DNA of 31,487 nucleotides from positions 1 to 31,487 of the forward strand of contig JAPEVF010000537.1 in the NCBI GenBank assembly GCA_029747585.1, in the 5' to 3' direction. This DNA is from Pleurotus djamor (lineage: Eukaryota; Basidiomycota; Agaricomycetes; Agaricales; Pleurotaceae). The notes beneath the pieces were generated by a model, which did no database searches, had not been told where the DNA came from, and saw only the letters and a program-made list of their open reading frames with translations. Shown here in pieces: positions 10,818 through 20,745 of this stretch. The first letter of the stretch is position 1. The number at the start of each line of letters is the position of its first letter. The translations under genes were made by a program, and so were the position numbers.

Positions 10818-11550
10818 ATGGCCGAGACTCTAAAAATCAATTCTTTGATTAGTGAGGTCCTTCCGAAACTGGGTTCAAGGGATAACACTAACCATACACT
10901 CTCACTAGGTTCTCTGAGCATCAAGGACAGCGACGCGGAGACCATCACTCAACACGACCTCACTCGTGAGCGTTATCTTTATGATCAAGACAGCGGGATC
11001 CCCTTACTAAGGACATAGCTGAACAATGGGAAAACTTGTTCCCCGCTCTAGCTCTTGTGGCTTTGACCGATAGAGAGGATGAAGTGCCTGTTCCACTTGC
11101 TCAAGAAATGGTCGAAGAGCATCGTGGGGGGTCCGTTCCCTTCATATCACTGAACCAAATAACCTCGATGGGGCCTTAGGAACTTTGGGCTCTTGTGCAT
11201 TGCCATCTGACAAACATTGATCGGTCAGTTCGCTGGGAGCATAAACTGGGACGCACGATTCATCTGTTTCAAGAGCTTCATTGGACTTAGATCTGTCTTC
11301 GGCAGCAAAAGGATGTGGACCAAAGCACCTGGTCTCTGCACGAAGATCGAGGCGGGTGGACATGCTGGCATTGACCCTGACCCTCTTCCCGGGGAACTGA
11401 AGGTTGGTATTTGGGTAGAAGAGAGGGATGGAAATGTATATGTTGGTATCAGGGCCGNTTTTTTACAGCCGTGTTTATTCGAAGCGCTTCAAGATTGGTC
11501 GCGTCCCCGAGATGGGCCGAGAACGGTGTTCAGTGAAGGAGGCCCAATGA
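10818..11550 (+). pseudogene. Uncharacterised small-protein family, member D, frame-disrupted
   Basis: Exon 1 (10818-10851) encodes MAETLKINSLI and ends in phase 1 exactly where member C has its first intron. A 57-nt intron with a CACTAAC branch site leads to exon 2 (10909-10965: SLSIKDSDAETITQHDLT). A second phase-1 intron (10966-11018) leads to PEQWENLFPALALVALTDRE, matching VEEWIDVNPGLALSVLSAEE of member C. Beyond that the frame needs an extra base at a run of six G (about 11124) and at AAA (about 11212), with no phase-0 third intron, to reach GQFAGSINWDARFICFKSFI, the family's C-terminal domain. The N at 11458 is a further frame break; ignoring it gives VFYSRVYSKRFKIGRVPEMG and a stop at 11548-11550. 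Two homopolymer shifts could be sequencing errors or real damage, so pseudogene status is provisional. Function unknown. Confidence 0.65.
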
Positions 11551-11703
11551 GGTCGCATAAACGGGTTTGAGCGCAGCGCCTGTATACCAGTTGTTAGTAG
11601 ATGGAAAATGTGTCACGGTGTTCAAGTGAGGAGATCAAATGTTGAGTAGGTCACTCATTGGAGAAGTAAGACATCAGCAAGGTGTTTGACATGCTTCTAC
11701 TAT

Positions 11704-13787
11704 CTAGGCGTCGTACATGCGCAAGTTCTCTTCTTTCGCCAACCGTACAATACCAGAGACGTCTGGGGATCGAGGTACAATTCTGCACTTGAAGTCCTGG
11801 GGAGCACTTTTGGCGCATCATCAGCCGTAAGTCTCTTGACGGACAAAGGACGTGAAACTGACGAAAATATCCCCGATACTTCATGTACATCAGCGTCTGG
11901 AAGATGTATTGTACCATCAGGACCGGTATCTGGCAAGATTTGATACGCCCAGAGGATGGAGGCGATTTGAATGAACAAGTTGCTGTTCGCAACATACCGC
12001 CCTACGCAAAGTCTACGAGGATACTCATTATTGTTTCTAGCAAGCTGGGATAATCGCGCAGATCGTACCGGCGCCCAAACCCATACGTGAGATGTCCTTC
12101 GTCTTTCGTATCTACGGTCTGAGGAATTGTGACTTGGCCAGCCGGATCCAAGAAACGCTCAGGATTGAATTCAAGCGCGTCGTCGCCGTAAACACCTGGA
12201 TCACGATTGAGGCCCCTGGGAAGGGTGGGTCGACAGTATATTCAACTAGACTGGGACGGAACTTACCAAACATTGGCGATGAAAGTCGTTCCTCGGGGGA
12301 AGGAATAGCCAAGGTATGTGTCATCCATCTCAACCGAATGTGGGATTGCCATAGGTGTTACGGGGCGCCAACGTAGTATTTCCTTGACAATGGCTTGGAT
12401 ATACACAAGATCCTCGAAGTCGGTGAAACTGGGCATTCGTTCCTGGCCAACGACACGGTCCAACTCTTCCTGGGCACGGGCTTGAACAGAAGGGTGGTGG
12501 ACCATCGCTAAGACGAACCATGCCATCTGCGAACTGGTCTTGGGTGACTCGGGTAGTTAGTCGTGTATCTCTCAGGAGAGAGAAGAAAATATGGCTACCG
12601 TTTCCGCACCCGCCATGCTATGATACGCGTCAGAACGGGATGTGCGAGTGAATTAATTATTTACTATAGGGTACTAGCCGTCCAGACAGCCTCCTCCATT
12701 GAAAGCTTGCCAACAGAATGATCGTTGAGGAGCCGAGCAGCGATACATGGATGTTGTAAGCCAGTAGTAGCCTGCGAAGACGGGCAGTTCAACCTTGAGC
12801 ATACACAAAGCACGGACCACCTACCATCCGAGCCTGAACATCATCAAGGAGCTCCTTGAATTTCGCCGAAGTCTCGATGTGCCAGCGCTCAGCGTCCGTC
12901 CTCCATTTGCACCTGAATAGCGAGGAAAGTCGGCGATCATGGTTTGAGAACGTTGACAAAGGTGGGCTCACATCCATCGGGGAAGATACATCATCCACGG
13001 GAGGAACTCCACNAAAAAATGTCCCGGGTGTGGCAGCAATGCCAAGCCAGCGGGTCACGTTATCAATCCAAACAATAACGGGATCCTTGGAATCCAGCAG
13101 CGGAGGAAGGCCATAGATGATGGAAACCATCAGTGAGTTGCTCGCTCGGCGGACATGCTCCATGAAATCATCGGGAGTATCAAGGAGAGTAGAAATCAGG
13201 ACTGAAGTTTCTACCTCGAGCTGAGGGAAGTACTCTTTGTATACCTGTGCACCAACGGCCCTGTGAGAGTTGACCTGAGCCGGAGTGGACAGCGGAGTGA
13301 ACGTATTGAAGACATACTCGTGGGAAGCACGCCGCATGCGTCGCCAACTATCGTTATGCTTGGTCAACGATACCACATATCCCTTTGTCAGCAACTCCCC
13401 AGCGACAATGTTCTTGGGACGATTTGAGTATATACCGGATCTTCGATCCAGGAGCTCAGATGCTTCCGCATGTCCATTGAGAATGACAAGAGGATCCCCG
13501 AGCGCGCTGAGAGACATAATTGGACCTAGATATTTCACATTAACTGATTTCTGACCGATTGGATAGAGTCAAGCGGGCTACACACCATACTCCTTGCCCC
13601 ACTTTGTCATGGATAGCCAGAGAGCACTGTTTTCGCCAAGTTGGAGCAGATTTCCAATGATGGGTAACCGAGGAGGTCCAGGTAGCGACTTATCCTTCCG
13701 TTTTACCAGTACAGAGACCCCTAGAGGGATGAGAAGTAGAGCGGCGGCGGCAACACCTAGAGGTGAAGATCCCCACAGCCTATCCAT
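11704..13787 (-). CDS. Cytochrome P450 monooxygenase, nine exons, about 550 aa
   Basis: Heme-thiolate monooxygenase anchored in the ER membrane. Exons: 13787-13586, 13525-12972, 12912-12825, 12771-12665, 12617-12599, 12538-12267, 12215-12069, 12012-11841, 11796-11704; all phases agree once the N at 13013 is ignored, giving 550 residues. The N-terminus has a membrane anchor (LGVAAAALLLIPLGVSVLV) and the proline hinge LPGPPRLPIIGN. Helix C is WRRMRR. The I-helix oxygen-activation motif is AGAETT, lying in a 19-nt micro-exon. The K-helix ExxR is in VKEILRWRP, the PERF motif is FNPERF, and the heme loop FGRRLCVGR carries the Cys ligand, split by an intron after FGRR. The C-terminus DFKCRIVPRSPDVSG is typical. 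It resembles the large agaricomycete P450 group often labelled O-methylsterigmatocystin oxidoreductase-like; substrate cannot be inferred. No other secondary-metabolism gene is adjacent. Confidence 0.95.
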
Positions 13788-14329
13788 GTCTCTGACGACG
13801 AGGAGAAAACGAGAATCGTGGGAGCGGTGAAAGTCGAGGTCGCTGTCATACCGTGGGACGCCCCGAAATAACAAGCGAATAAAAACATGCCTAGAAACGT
13901 GCGGAGGAAAGACAGGCCGATGTAAAGGAGGAAGACATATGTACGTACTGAATACACTTCAACCGTAAGAACGGGCCATATATTCACGTTATTGAACAAG
14001 TAGCTAGCTCTCTTGCAACTGAGCGATTGGAGGGCACATGGACAGAACCGGCATGAGGAGAAACAATGAAGGATAGTGTGGACGCTTTGAGTCTAAGAAG
14101 AGGGAAGTTAGCCCGGAATGATGAGATCGAACTCGGAGTCACGATCTAGCAGGGTTCCTCACCAGAAATAGCAGTCCATCCGATCGTCTGATTAGGTTTT
14201 GGTTCAACACTACTTTCATTTAGAAGTCGCAAGCGTGTAACGTAGTGTGTATTCTTCCCATCCACCTCGGAAATGGTACTAAATAGCTTCATAATAATAC
14301 AAGGAACGTGCGAAGTGCGACTCAACAGT
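13788..14329. other. Intergenic, P450 promoter and carbonic anhydrase 3' region
   Basis: The left edge holds the P450 promoter (gene reads leftward) and the right edge the 3' untranslated region of the carbonic anhydrase gene. I see no additional gene. Confidence 0.4.
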
Positions 14330-15484
14330 TTACTTCCCTAAGGTCTGTGATACCTCAAGGTCGCTAATTTCCAGCGTGGCGACATCATACACCCAGCCAA
14401 GAATGTCTGTTTTCTTTTCATGTTTCTGCGTGGTACGCAAATGAATGTTAGGCTCCTAGTAGAAGACAACGAAGATACTCACAGAAGTAGCAGCCTTTGA
14501 CTTCACAATTCTCTTGACGTTCTCCTTGACATTCTCTTCCACAAGTGCACGGTAGCCCTCTAAGGAGAAAGGAACGTGAATAAGTAAACTCGGGGCGAAG
14601 AGCGAGCAAGGAAAAAACGAACCGTCGTTAGCGTCGGGAGTGGGGACGGTCTTGAGCTTGCTGTTCTTCGTCCTCAGCGCAACAATCTCCGGTCTAGGTG
14701 GGACATGTTACCCCGTGGACTCATCAGAGCTAAGACAAAAAGGCAGGATGCTGACCTTGTCGATTTCAGATACAGGTCTCGAATCGGCCAAATCCAACGG
14801 TCGATCGAGTCCTTAGCGTCCTTCGCCGATTTCATCGTAGAGGTGATCGCTGCCGCTACACCACCACAGCCGTAGTGACCCATCACGATGACATGTGAGA
14901 CTCCGAGATGCTCGACGGCGTACAAGAGAACCGAATTTCTGAGAGGCTGGGTAAGCGGTGAACGACAAAAAGGCAGGCTGTGGAGGAACGCACTCGTTGT
15001 CATCCGTCTCGATGTACTGCGCAGCAACATTACGTCCAGCAAAAATCACACCGGGCTGGGTATTGAAGATGGTGCCCTCGCTAACTCTACACGGGACGAC
15101 ACAAGTTCATCAGAGAAAACGAAAGAGAACGAATGCAATGCTTACCGGCTGTCGGAGCATCCGAGAAACATGAAGGAAGGGTCTACAAGCAGGGTCAGAA
15201 ACGGGAACATGTACGAGGACGAGGATAAAGAACGAACGTTGTCCAACGGCGGATTCCTTGATGAAAGTGGCGTTCGCACTTTTGATTTTCTTGGCGAATT
15301 TCTCATTGCCTTTGAGCAATCCGCCAACGTTGGTAGGCGCGCCAGGTTTCGCGCCATCGCCACCCTTGCCACCCTTTGCTGGCGCTGCACCGAGGACGTG
15401 CGGATGACATTGTCCAACAGACGCAAAAAGGGCGAGCAAGAGACCCAAGGAGACAAGAGCGTTCCAATAGGTGCTGAACATCAT
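14330..15484 (-). CDS. Secreted beta-class carbonic anhydrase, seven exons, 263 aa
   Basis: Catalyses reversible hydration of CO2 to bicarbonate. Exons 15484-15238, 15182-15146, 15086-14994, 14938-14756, 14693-14623, 14559-14483 and 14413-14330 join in exact phase. The first zinc cysteine and the Asp-Arg dyad are in FMFLGCSDSR; the other ligands are in VIVMGHYGCGGVAAAI (His, then Cys two residues on). IFNTQPGVIFAGRNVAAQY and NSVLLYAVEHLGV are conserved beta-CA core, and GWVYDV near the C-terminus is the usual last strand. Unusually for a beta-CA, it starts with a signal peptide (MMFSTYWNALVSLGLLLALF, then ASVGQC) followed by a Gly/Lys/Pro-rich linker, so it is probably secreted or wall-associated, as some fungal beta-CAs are. 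The stop is TAA at 14332-14330. A remnant of the last exon occurs at 26714-26770. Confidence 0.95.
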
Positions 15485-15531
15485 GATGTACCAAGGTTCG
15501 ATAGGCCTGGACTTGAACTCCCCCCAAGACC

Positions 15532-15537
15532 TATATA
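15532..15537 (-). promoter_or_regulatory. Probable TATA box of carbonic anhydrase gene
   Basis: TATATA on the minus strand within AAGTATATAGG, about 50 nt before the ATG at 15484. Position fits a core promoter; the sequence is less distinctive than the family TATA boxes. Confidence 0.4.
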
Positions 15538-16847
15538 CTTCATTCTTCGTTCAATTCCGCTCGCGCGAGCACTTTGATAGCTTGGCAGGGAGCTTGGGAG
15601 GTGCAAGCTAACGTCAATTCAATGATGCTAAAACATAAACCATAATTATCCTACGACGACTACGGGGAAGACTAACATTTGAGCAATGAGTGACGGCTAG
15701 AATGTTGACAAGTCAAAACTACTTACCCCCGAGCCATTGCAGCCATAAAACTTGTCCTTGAAATATGAGACTCTGGCCCATAGCATCTCAGAGGTGTACA
15801 TTGAGCCCTGCGAAAAGGTAGAGATCCTGTGGCGGTGGGGAGCAACGTTGGCGATGTGAGTCTGAAACCCCCCGATTGCAGGGCAATCGAGCACTAGGCA
15901 GATCGATGCTAAGTTGCGTCCATGAATCTGGCTGCTTGGAGTTACTTCAGGTCCGATGAATCATCTGGCTGTCGCGGCATGTTAGTCAGGATGGTGCCAA
16001 TTCTGACGAAGCTGGAGGGGCGCTGGTAGCCTCGACCAATCACCTAACTCAGGGAGTATCGCGACGAAGATGGTTTCCAAGACCCGTTCCCGAACTTGCT
16101 GTATGAACCCAAGCCTTGGGGGCGGGCCGCGGAGCATGAGCTCACAGCGTCGAAGTTTGAGAGTCGCGTAGCCACAGGACGCACTCTTTGACTGATGTCC
16201 TGGCTTCGAGGTGAAGCAAGTCTTCAAAACGAGCTTCTGCCCACGTTCTTCACTGTCTTGAAGGGACACTTCTTGCTGGGGTCTGGGCATTCTCCGCTGT
16301 AAAGGCTAAGCAAGGCTTTGACGCAGTTTCCATTCAGATAAACTCCCAAATTTTGGGTAAGGATATCGCTCACCAAAGACCCACATGAAGCCATGAGCGT
16401 AGCCGAACGTTGACCAATCAGACACAAGCACAACAGTAGCTTGCCAGCCCAAAAGACGGGATAAGAGCGGCTTCGAGTTCAAGGTAAAATCAAAGGCACT
16501 GCGCAGCAAGGATTTTTGTGGTCGAACTCAGTGGACATCGCGAGTTTAACGTTCAATTGTTGGCAGATAGCGCTGATATCACTGAGGAGGGTATTTCGAG
16601 GTTGAAACGAACCAAAGTTCCAAGCATTGCATTGTGCAACTTGAAGGATTTTCTGAGAGCCCTCGGGCCGACTCACGAGAGATGCGCACGTGACATAGGG
16701 TGAGTCACACGGTCCAGTGACGATCACGCGGTCCATCGCGAACCCATCGGTTCTCGGTCAATATCAATTTCAGGGTTCTACGTTGCCCTCCTTGAACCTC
16801 AGTCGCTCGACCAAACATTCGACTATTTAACCTTCTGCTAGACATCC
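15538..16847. other. No secure gene; weak minus-strand exons at about 16200-16740
   Basis: Minus-strand frames between 16740 and 16224 read protein-like in parts (LLGWQATVVLVSDWSTFGYA; YSGECPDPSKKCPFKTVKNV in another frame). A GTGAGC..CTTAG intron of about 65 nt is possible, but the two frames cannot both be right and no start is secure. The 15600-16200 part shows nothing I can support. Confidence 0.25.
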
Positions 16848-17583
16848 TCAGGCGGTCTTCGCCTTCTTAGGATCTACATCCTCCCAAACAAACCTGCGCT
16901 TAACTGTGTCCTGGACGAACTCGAAGTCCCCAACAGTGGTGATGGTGAAAAACTTGTCTTGGGCACGATGAGTGATGGTTAAGGTGAACTTGGAGCACCA
17001 CGGGATTCCAACCGGATTGGGGTACCACTTTTCGGCGCTGCCGGTGTTAAGCATGAATCGTTGAGACCATCTTTCGGTCTTGGTGCTATGATCCGCGGTG
17101 CAGAGTGAGGCCTCGACTTGGAATTTCTTGTCGCTGTTGATCCAGCCAAGCAACTAGAAGGAGAAGAGTGTTACGTCAGGATACGCCAATTGTATATGAA
17201 CGTATGACACTCACCTTGAGGAAGATTTGACCTTGATATGACTCGAAGACCGGGTACTTCACATCAATTGGCTGGTAGATCGGGATATCGTCACACAAGT
17301 CGAGGGCGTCCACGGTGAGCTCCGTCAACTTCTTGATAGCGACGAGGTCCATGCTTGCTAATTCGACGGCGAGATCTGGGTACGCGGCCTTCCAAGCCTC
17401 GACTGTTTGATGGCGGTGAGAACCACACTCGGACAACGAGCTACGCGTTTATCAACGTACGTTCACTGTTCTGCTTGGTCGAAGCAGAGCTGAGCTCGAC
17501 ACCTACGAACGCTGGTCAGAGGGCTGATCGGTAAGGTGTGGGATGAAAGACGTACCAGAGTCTTTGGCAACTGGGCTAGACAT
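16848..17583 (-). CDS. Uncharacterised small-protein family, member B, 190 aa
   Basis: Exons 17583-17556, 17511-17461, 17402-17215 and 17153-16848 join with phases 1, 1 and 0, exactly as in members A and C, giving 190 residues. The start is MSSPVAKDSAFVGVELSSAS. Exon 3 reads LEAWKAAYPDLAVELASMDL then VAIKKLTELTVDALDLCDDI and PIDVKYPVFES, closely matching member A (AIKKLTQLTDD, PIDRTFPIFES). Exon 4 starts LLGWINSDKKFQVEASLC and continues beta-rich to RRFVWEDVDPKKAKTA. No signal peptide or transmembrane helix. A and B are more alike than either is to C or D. TATAAAAG lies 72 nt before the ATG. Function unknown; the fold is inferred only as helical N-terminal plus beta-rich C-terminal. Confidence 0.85.
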
Positions 17584-17654
17584 TGCGAGTTTGTAACTTT
17601 GAAGAGATTTCCTGTGGTTTCACTGGATGAGGATCGAGTCTGGATACACGAGAG

Positions 17655-17662
17655 CTTTTATA
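17655..17662 (-). promoter_or_regulatory. TATA box of member B
   Basis: TATAAAAG on the minus strand, followed by CT as in member A, 72 nt before the ATG at 17583. Confidence 0.6.
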
Positions 17663-18378
17663 CCTTTGAGGTGAACGGTGAAAAATCTTTTTAAGGACTT
17701 GGACTGGATACGGAAAAGCCGATAAATATTACCAAAGTCGAGCGTATGATAGCCAACACAATGAAGATGGAAGGGTTGGAGGTCGATGGGGAACTTGGTA
17801 AAGTGGGGACCCCCTGTGGTCTCCGCAGACGTCAATACACCGGATACCCTATGGGGGCGTAAATCCAGATCAAGGCGAAGCACTAAGACAAGTGTGACTT
17901 AGCGACACATTACAACGGAACTGACAACGGTGCATAAGTGAACTCACTGCGCGCGGTAGAAATAATGGTACGGTGAAACGAGCTTAGCATCTCGCATTTG
18001 CTGTATCGCCGTATGGCTGCATCAGACGATCCCTAGGAAAATGTCAAGTGGAGTCGCCTAAAGTGGGCTAAAGCATGAAATCATCCAAAGTACGATGAGG
18101 ACGTTCGCCGTTAGATATGCACGAATAATGTGAACGTGAGTTAAGTGCGAGCACGCAAAAATCTGACCACTTGCTTTGAAATTGTAAACGAGATGGACGG
18201 TAGGATTCTTGATTTACTTCTTGGTTTGTTGATCATCGATCATCCGCCCTTTCCATGTGGGGTAACATCGGCTTCATCAAGATGATAGACAAGCCTGGGT
18301 GACGCCTAGTATGGAAACACTTGACATTACACATCAATGATCACAGGCACTGAAAAGCCGTAGCGATGCAAGCCAGCC
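17663..18378. other. Unassigned intergenic stretch
   Basis: Apart from the upstream region of member B at its left edge, I see no coding, repeat or RNA signal I can support. Confidence 0.35.
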
Positions 18379-18780
18379 TCATGTGGAACAGTATGTTCCT
18401 GAGGGAGTCGGTCTCGGGGGTATCCTAACCCGACCCCAGTTTCCTGGTCCTTTGTTCATAGCCACCCGCATATCTGCGACTGAAGCTTGAGCATATGAGG
18501 GAACATCTGTCAAGCGCATTTCTTGGTCATCGGAAAACGGATTTGTATGAGGACAATGACCCCTCGCACGAATCATATCGCCGGAGGGATCTGCTGATCG
18601 CGTTGAAAATGTGTCCCGTCTTTTAATATCGGAATTGGACGGAACGGCGCGGTACGACGGAGTAATTATGGACCTGTTCTTGTTGCTTGGACGGTCAGAA
18701 ACAGGGGCAATGGCACACAGGGAGTATATGCCTCTGGTATCGGAGCGTAGGAGATAGGTGCGATCGGAAAGTAACCTCAA
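18379..18780 (-). CDS. Hypothetical hydrophilic protein or C-terminal exon
   Basis: An open minus-strand frame of 133 codons whose translation is hydrophilic and looks like a disordered cytoplasmic tail: RDTFSTRSADPSGDMIRARG, then NPFSDDQEMRLTDVPSYAQA, then VAMNKGPGNWGRVRIPPRPT. I recognise no domain. The first Met is at 18780 but the frame stays open slightly upstream (preceded by TTC TTG), so this may be the last exon of a longer gene whose upstream exons in 18800-19000 I could not define. The stop is at 18379-18381. Confidence 0.35.
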   Translation of the reverse strand: MRLLSDRTYLLRSDTRGIYSLCAIAPVSDRPSNKNRSIITPSYRAVPSNSDIKRRDTFSTRSADPSGDMIRARGHCPHTNPFSDDQEMRLTDVPSYAQASVADMRVAMNKGPGNWGRVRIPPRPTPSGTYCST

Positions 18781-19172
18781 GAAAGGTAGTACGGAGAGTT
18801 CAGTAGCACTGGATGATGTGAATGATGGATAAGTGAGACCGTTCCAGCGGTAAGGGCACTTACGTCGGTGGATGTACTCAAGTTGGACTTCCCATACTGA
18901 GGAAGGGCTAATCTAGAAAAGTTTGACATACGGTGGTACGAGAATTGCGAACGCTGGAATAACCGAACACAAACTCACATCTATACTGGGCAAAACATTT
19001 TCTATTGTTGTTTTATCCAGCAAGTCAAGCGCCAGGAGGGCAAGTGGCTATGGACGTGTAGATTGAGACGACAAGTTGTTTCGTCACAGATGGCTGGAAC
19101 TTACCTCCTTCAAGCTTAAACCTTCGTGTCTAGCAGCCCATCAACACAGTGATGTGATGATGGTGTCCACAG

Positions 19173-19654
19173 TCAGTTTGAAGTACTTCTCCAGTGTTTC
19201 TCTTCTCCGGGGTGAGGAAACTTTCTGTGATATCCGCGGAAGAGTCGTTCTAACACCTTGGCACTCAAGTCTTCATGCGGGGGAGGAGCCTCGTCGAAAA
19301 TGCCACATATGTGGGTATAGTTTGTCTTGGGTNATATGCTTCCTGCTTAACAAGATGTTCTGTCTAAGTACCCTCGGAGCAGAGAAGTTCGACAGGTTCG
19401 CGTTTGGTGGATGCGCGCGGGGTGGCCGATTGAAGAAGTAAACACTTGTCACAAACTGGTGCGTTGACTACGACTGTGGGAAATTGTGTTCTCACGATCA
19501 ATAACCTCACAACGAGGATTTTTCCGACTTCGACTTGCTTCTCGCCTTGTCCGTCCACAAAGCCTTGTCCTCCATGATCCCAATACTCTTGATCTACTTC
19601 GGACGCGTCACTCCTGACCGATGTGGACTTAACTACCCTCATAAATCTGTGCAT
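19173..19654 (-). CDS. Hypothetical protein, two exons, about 145 aa
   Basis: Exon 1 (19654-19511) starts MHRFMRVVKSTSVRSDASEV and runs through EYWDHGGQGFVDGQGEKQVE. A 43-nt intron (19510-19468, GTGAGG..GTAG) joins in phase 0 to exon 2 (19467-19173): STHQFVTSVYFFNRPPRAHP, then RKHIPKTNYTHICGIFDEAP and EDLSAKVLERLFRGYHRKFP, ending at TGA 19175-19173. The N at 19333 breaks the frame and must be ignored; both flanks then read as one continuous protein. No signal peptide or membrane helix. I do not recognise the family. The upstream sequence TATATAG is only about 20 nt before this ATG, so the real start may lie further upstream. Confidence 0.5.
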
Positions 19655-20057
19655 AACCTTCAGTGAAATTCTATATAATTTTCGAGGGCACCCACTTGTT
19701 CCGGCGGGAACAGCGGTCCTCAAGATCAAATGCGAGTTCTCGTCGGGGCAAGGTGGAGGCTAGTGGGTAATAGAGGTCAAGTATACACGCAACCTGACTG
19801 CAATCATCCATCCCAGATCCATCCTCGGCGTCTCTAATTCTATTTCACGCACCAACCTCTGAACCAGTTTGATGTGAGTGTCATTTATGTAACCGTTCCC
19901 TGTGACCTTCGTTCTCAATACCCTGCAGTAGGTATTTTTGGTGCTCGCGGCTCGCCTTGCGAGCCAATGATGATATATGATACCCGAATAGCCACGACAT
20001 ATACTCAGTAAGTTAACTCGTTCTTTTTTACCCTAAGCATCACTTTCCCCTTCGCTT
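19655..20057. other. Unassigned intergenic stretch
   Basis: Pyrimidine-rich toward the right. Contains GGCTCGCCTTGCGAGCC at about 19949-19965, a short hairpin. No gene supported. Confidence 0.35.
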
Positions 20058-20150
20058 TGATGACATCTCTATTCACACTGTATGAAATGCCCTCGCCTTA
20101 ATAGCGAGGGACAGATGAGTTGACTCTACAACGGTATCTGAGCTTCCAAA
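20058..20150 (+). repeat. Diverged dispersed repeat, copy 1 (with hairpin)
   Basis: This 90-bp segment matches 28023-28116 in the same orientation at roughly 75-80% by eye. Shared blocks include GATGACATCT, TCACACTGTATGA, CCCTCGCCTTA and GGTATCTGAG or AGTATCTGAG. In this copy CCCTCGC and GCGAGGG form a perfect seven-base stem with a seven-base loop; the second copy keeps the stem except for one potential G:T pair. It lies just upstream of a decayed fungalysin fragment here, and upstream of the intact fungalysin gene there. Confidence 0.55.
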
Positions 20151-20219
20151 TTTCTCGCTTTCGTTGGTACCCTTTTTGATTAACCTTCGCTCACCGTGTT
20201 TCTTCGCATAGCCGTTCCT

Positions 20220-20745
20220 TGCCTCTTAAGCATACAGGCCTCGTTCGTTGAGGAGTTTTCCTGTTCATCGCCTTCGCGGTCGTCGAGCTTGTATAACCCC
20301 GGCTCGTCTTGTGAGTATTGCTTCTTACCGGCTCAATAACTTTCCCTTAGACATGCTTCGTAGACATGCCTCGCTTTTCTCTCCGATCCCTCCTTTATCG
20401 TCGTCGGGATCTATCAGGCCGGCCCTCTTATGGCCGGGATCTAGCTTGATTATTCGTGTTGCCTCTCCCTGAGTTCGTTCCTCGCGTCGTAGGATGACTC
20501 GACGCCCACCCTCCCTTCACTTCAGAATGACTAAACTGGTCCATCGGTCGAAACTTTCGTTGATCTTCGTTCCAGCGAGCTTCATACCAGTGACTTGCAG
20601 AGCAGGCCTCGGTGAGTTTTCGACGCCCCTTCCTTTTGAATATTACCCATCAAGTTCTTCTCAGTGCTTCGCCCTTTCCATTGAAAGCATTGCGCCGTTG
20701 CTGCCCACCACGAACATTTCGCGCATGGAACCTATCAGCACAGCA
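20220..20745 (+). pseudogene. Decayed fungalysin (M36) fragment
   Basis: The clearest match is 20520-20600, which aligns without gaps to 30046-30124 of fungalysin copy 2 (the exon encoding [19 protein letters not shown]) at about 75% nucleotide identity by eye, including TTCAGAATGAC, AAACTGG, TTGAT and GCGAGCTTC. The following intron start (GGTGAGT) and next exon start (CAGTGCTTCGCCCTTTCCAT against CAGTACTTCGCCCTTCCCAT) also match, and GAACCTATCAGCACAGCAG resembles the end of that exon. Upstream, GAGGAGTTTTCC near 20250 may be remnant of the second exon. Frames are broken and the HExxH part was not found, so it is non-functional. Exact limits are uncertain. Confidence 0.65.

Noticed and set aside
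12789..13538. P450 as a pseudogene because the frame breaks at 13013
   Set aside because: The break coincides with an N; without it all nine exons are in phase and every signature motif is present.
14888..15577. Plus-strand open frame of 229 codons
   Set aside because: Lies antisense to the carbonic anhydrase gene, whose seven phased exons and active-site motifs explain the DNA; the plus-strand translation has no domain character.
15982..16736. Candidate gene of several overlapping minus-strand frames
   Set aside because: Competing frames, no secure start, and no phase-consistent splice; recorded only as weak exons in the region entry.
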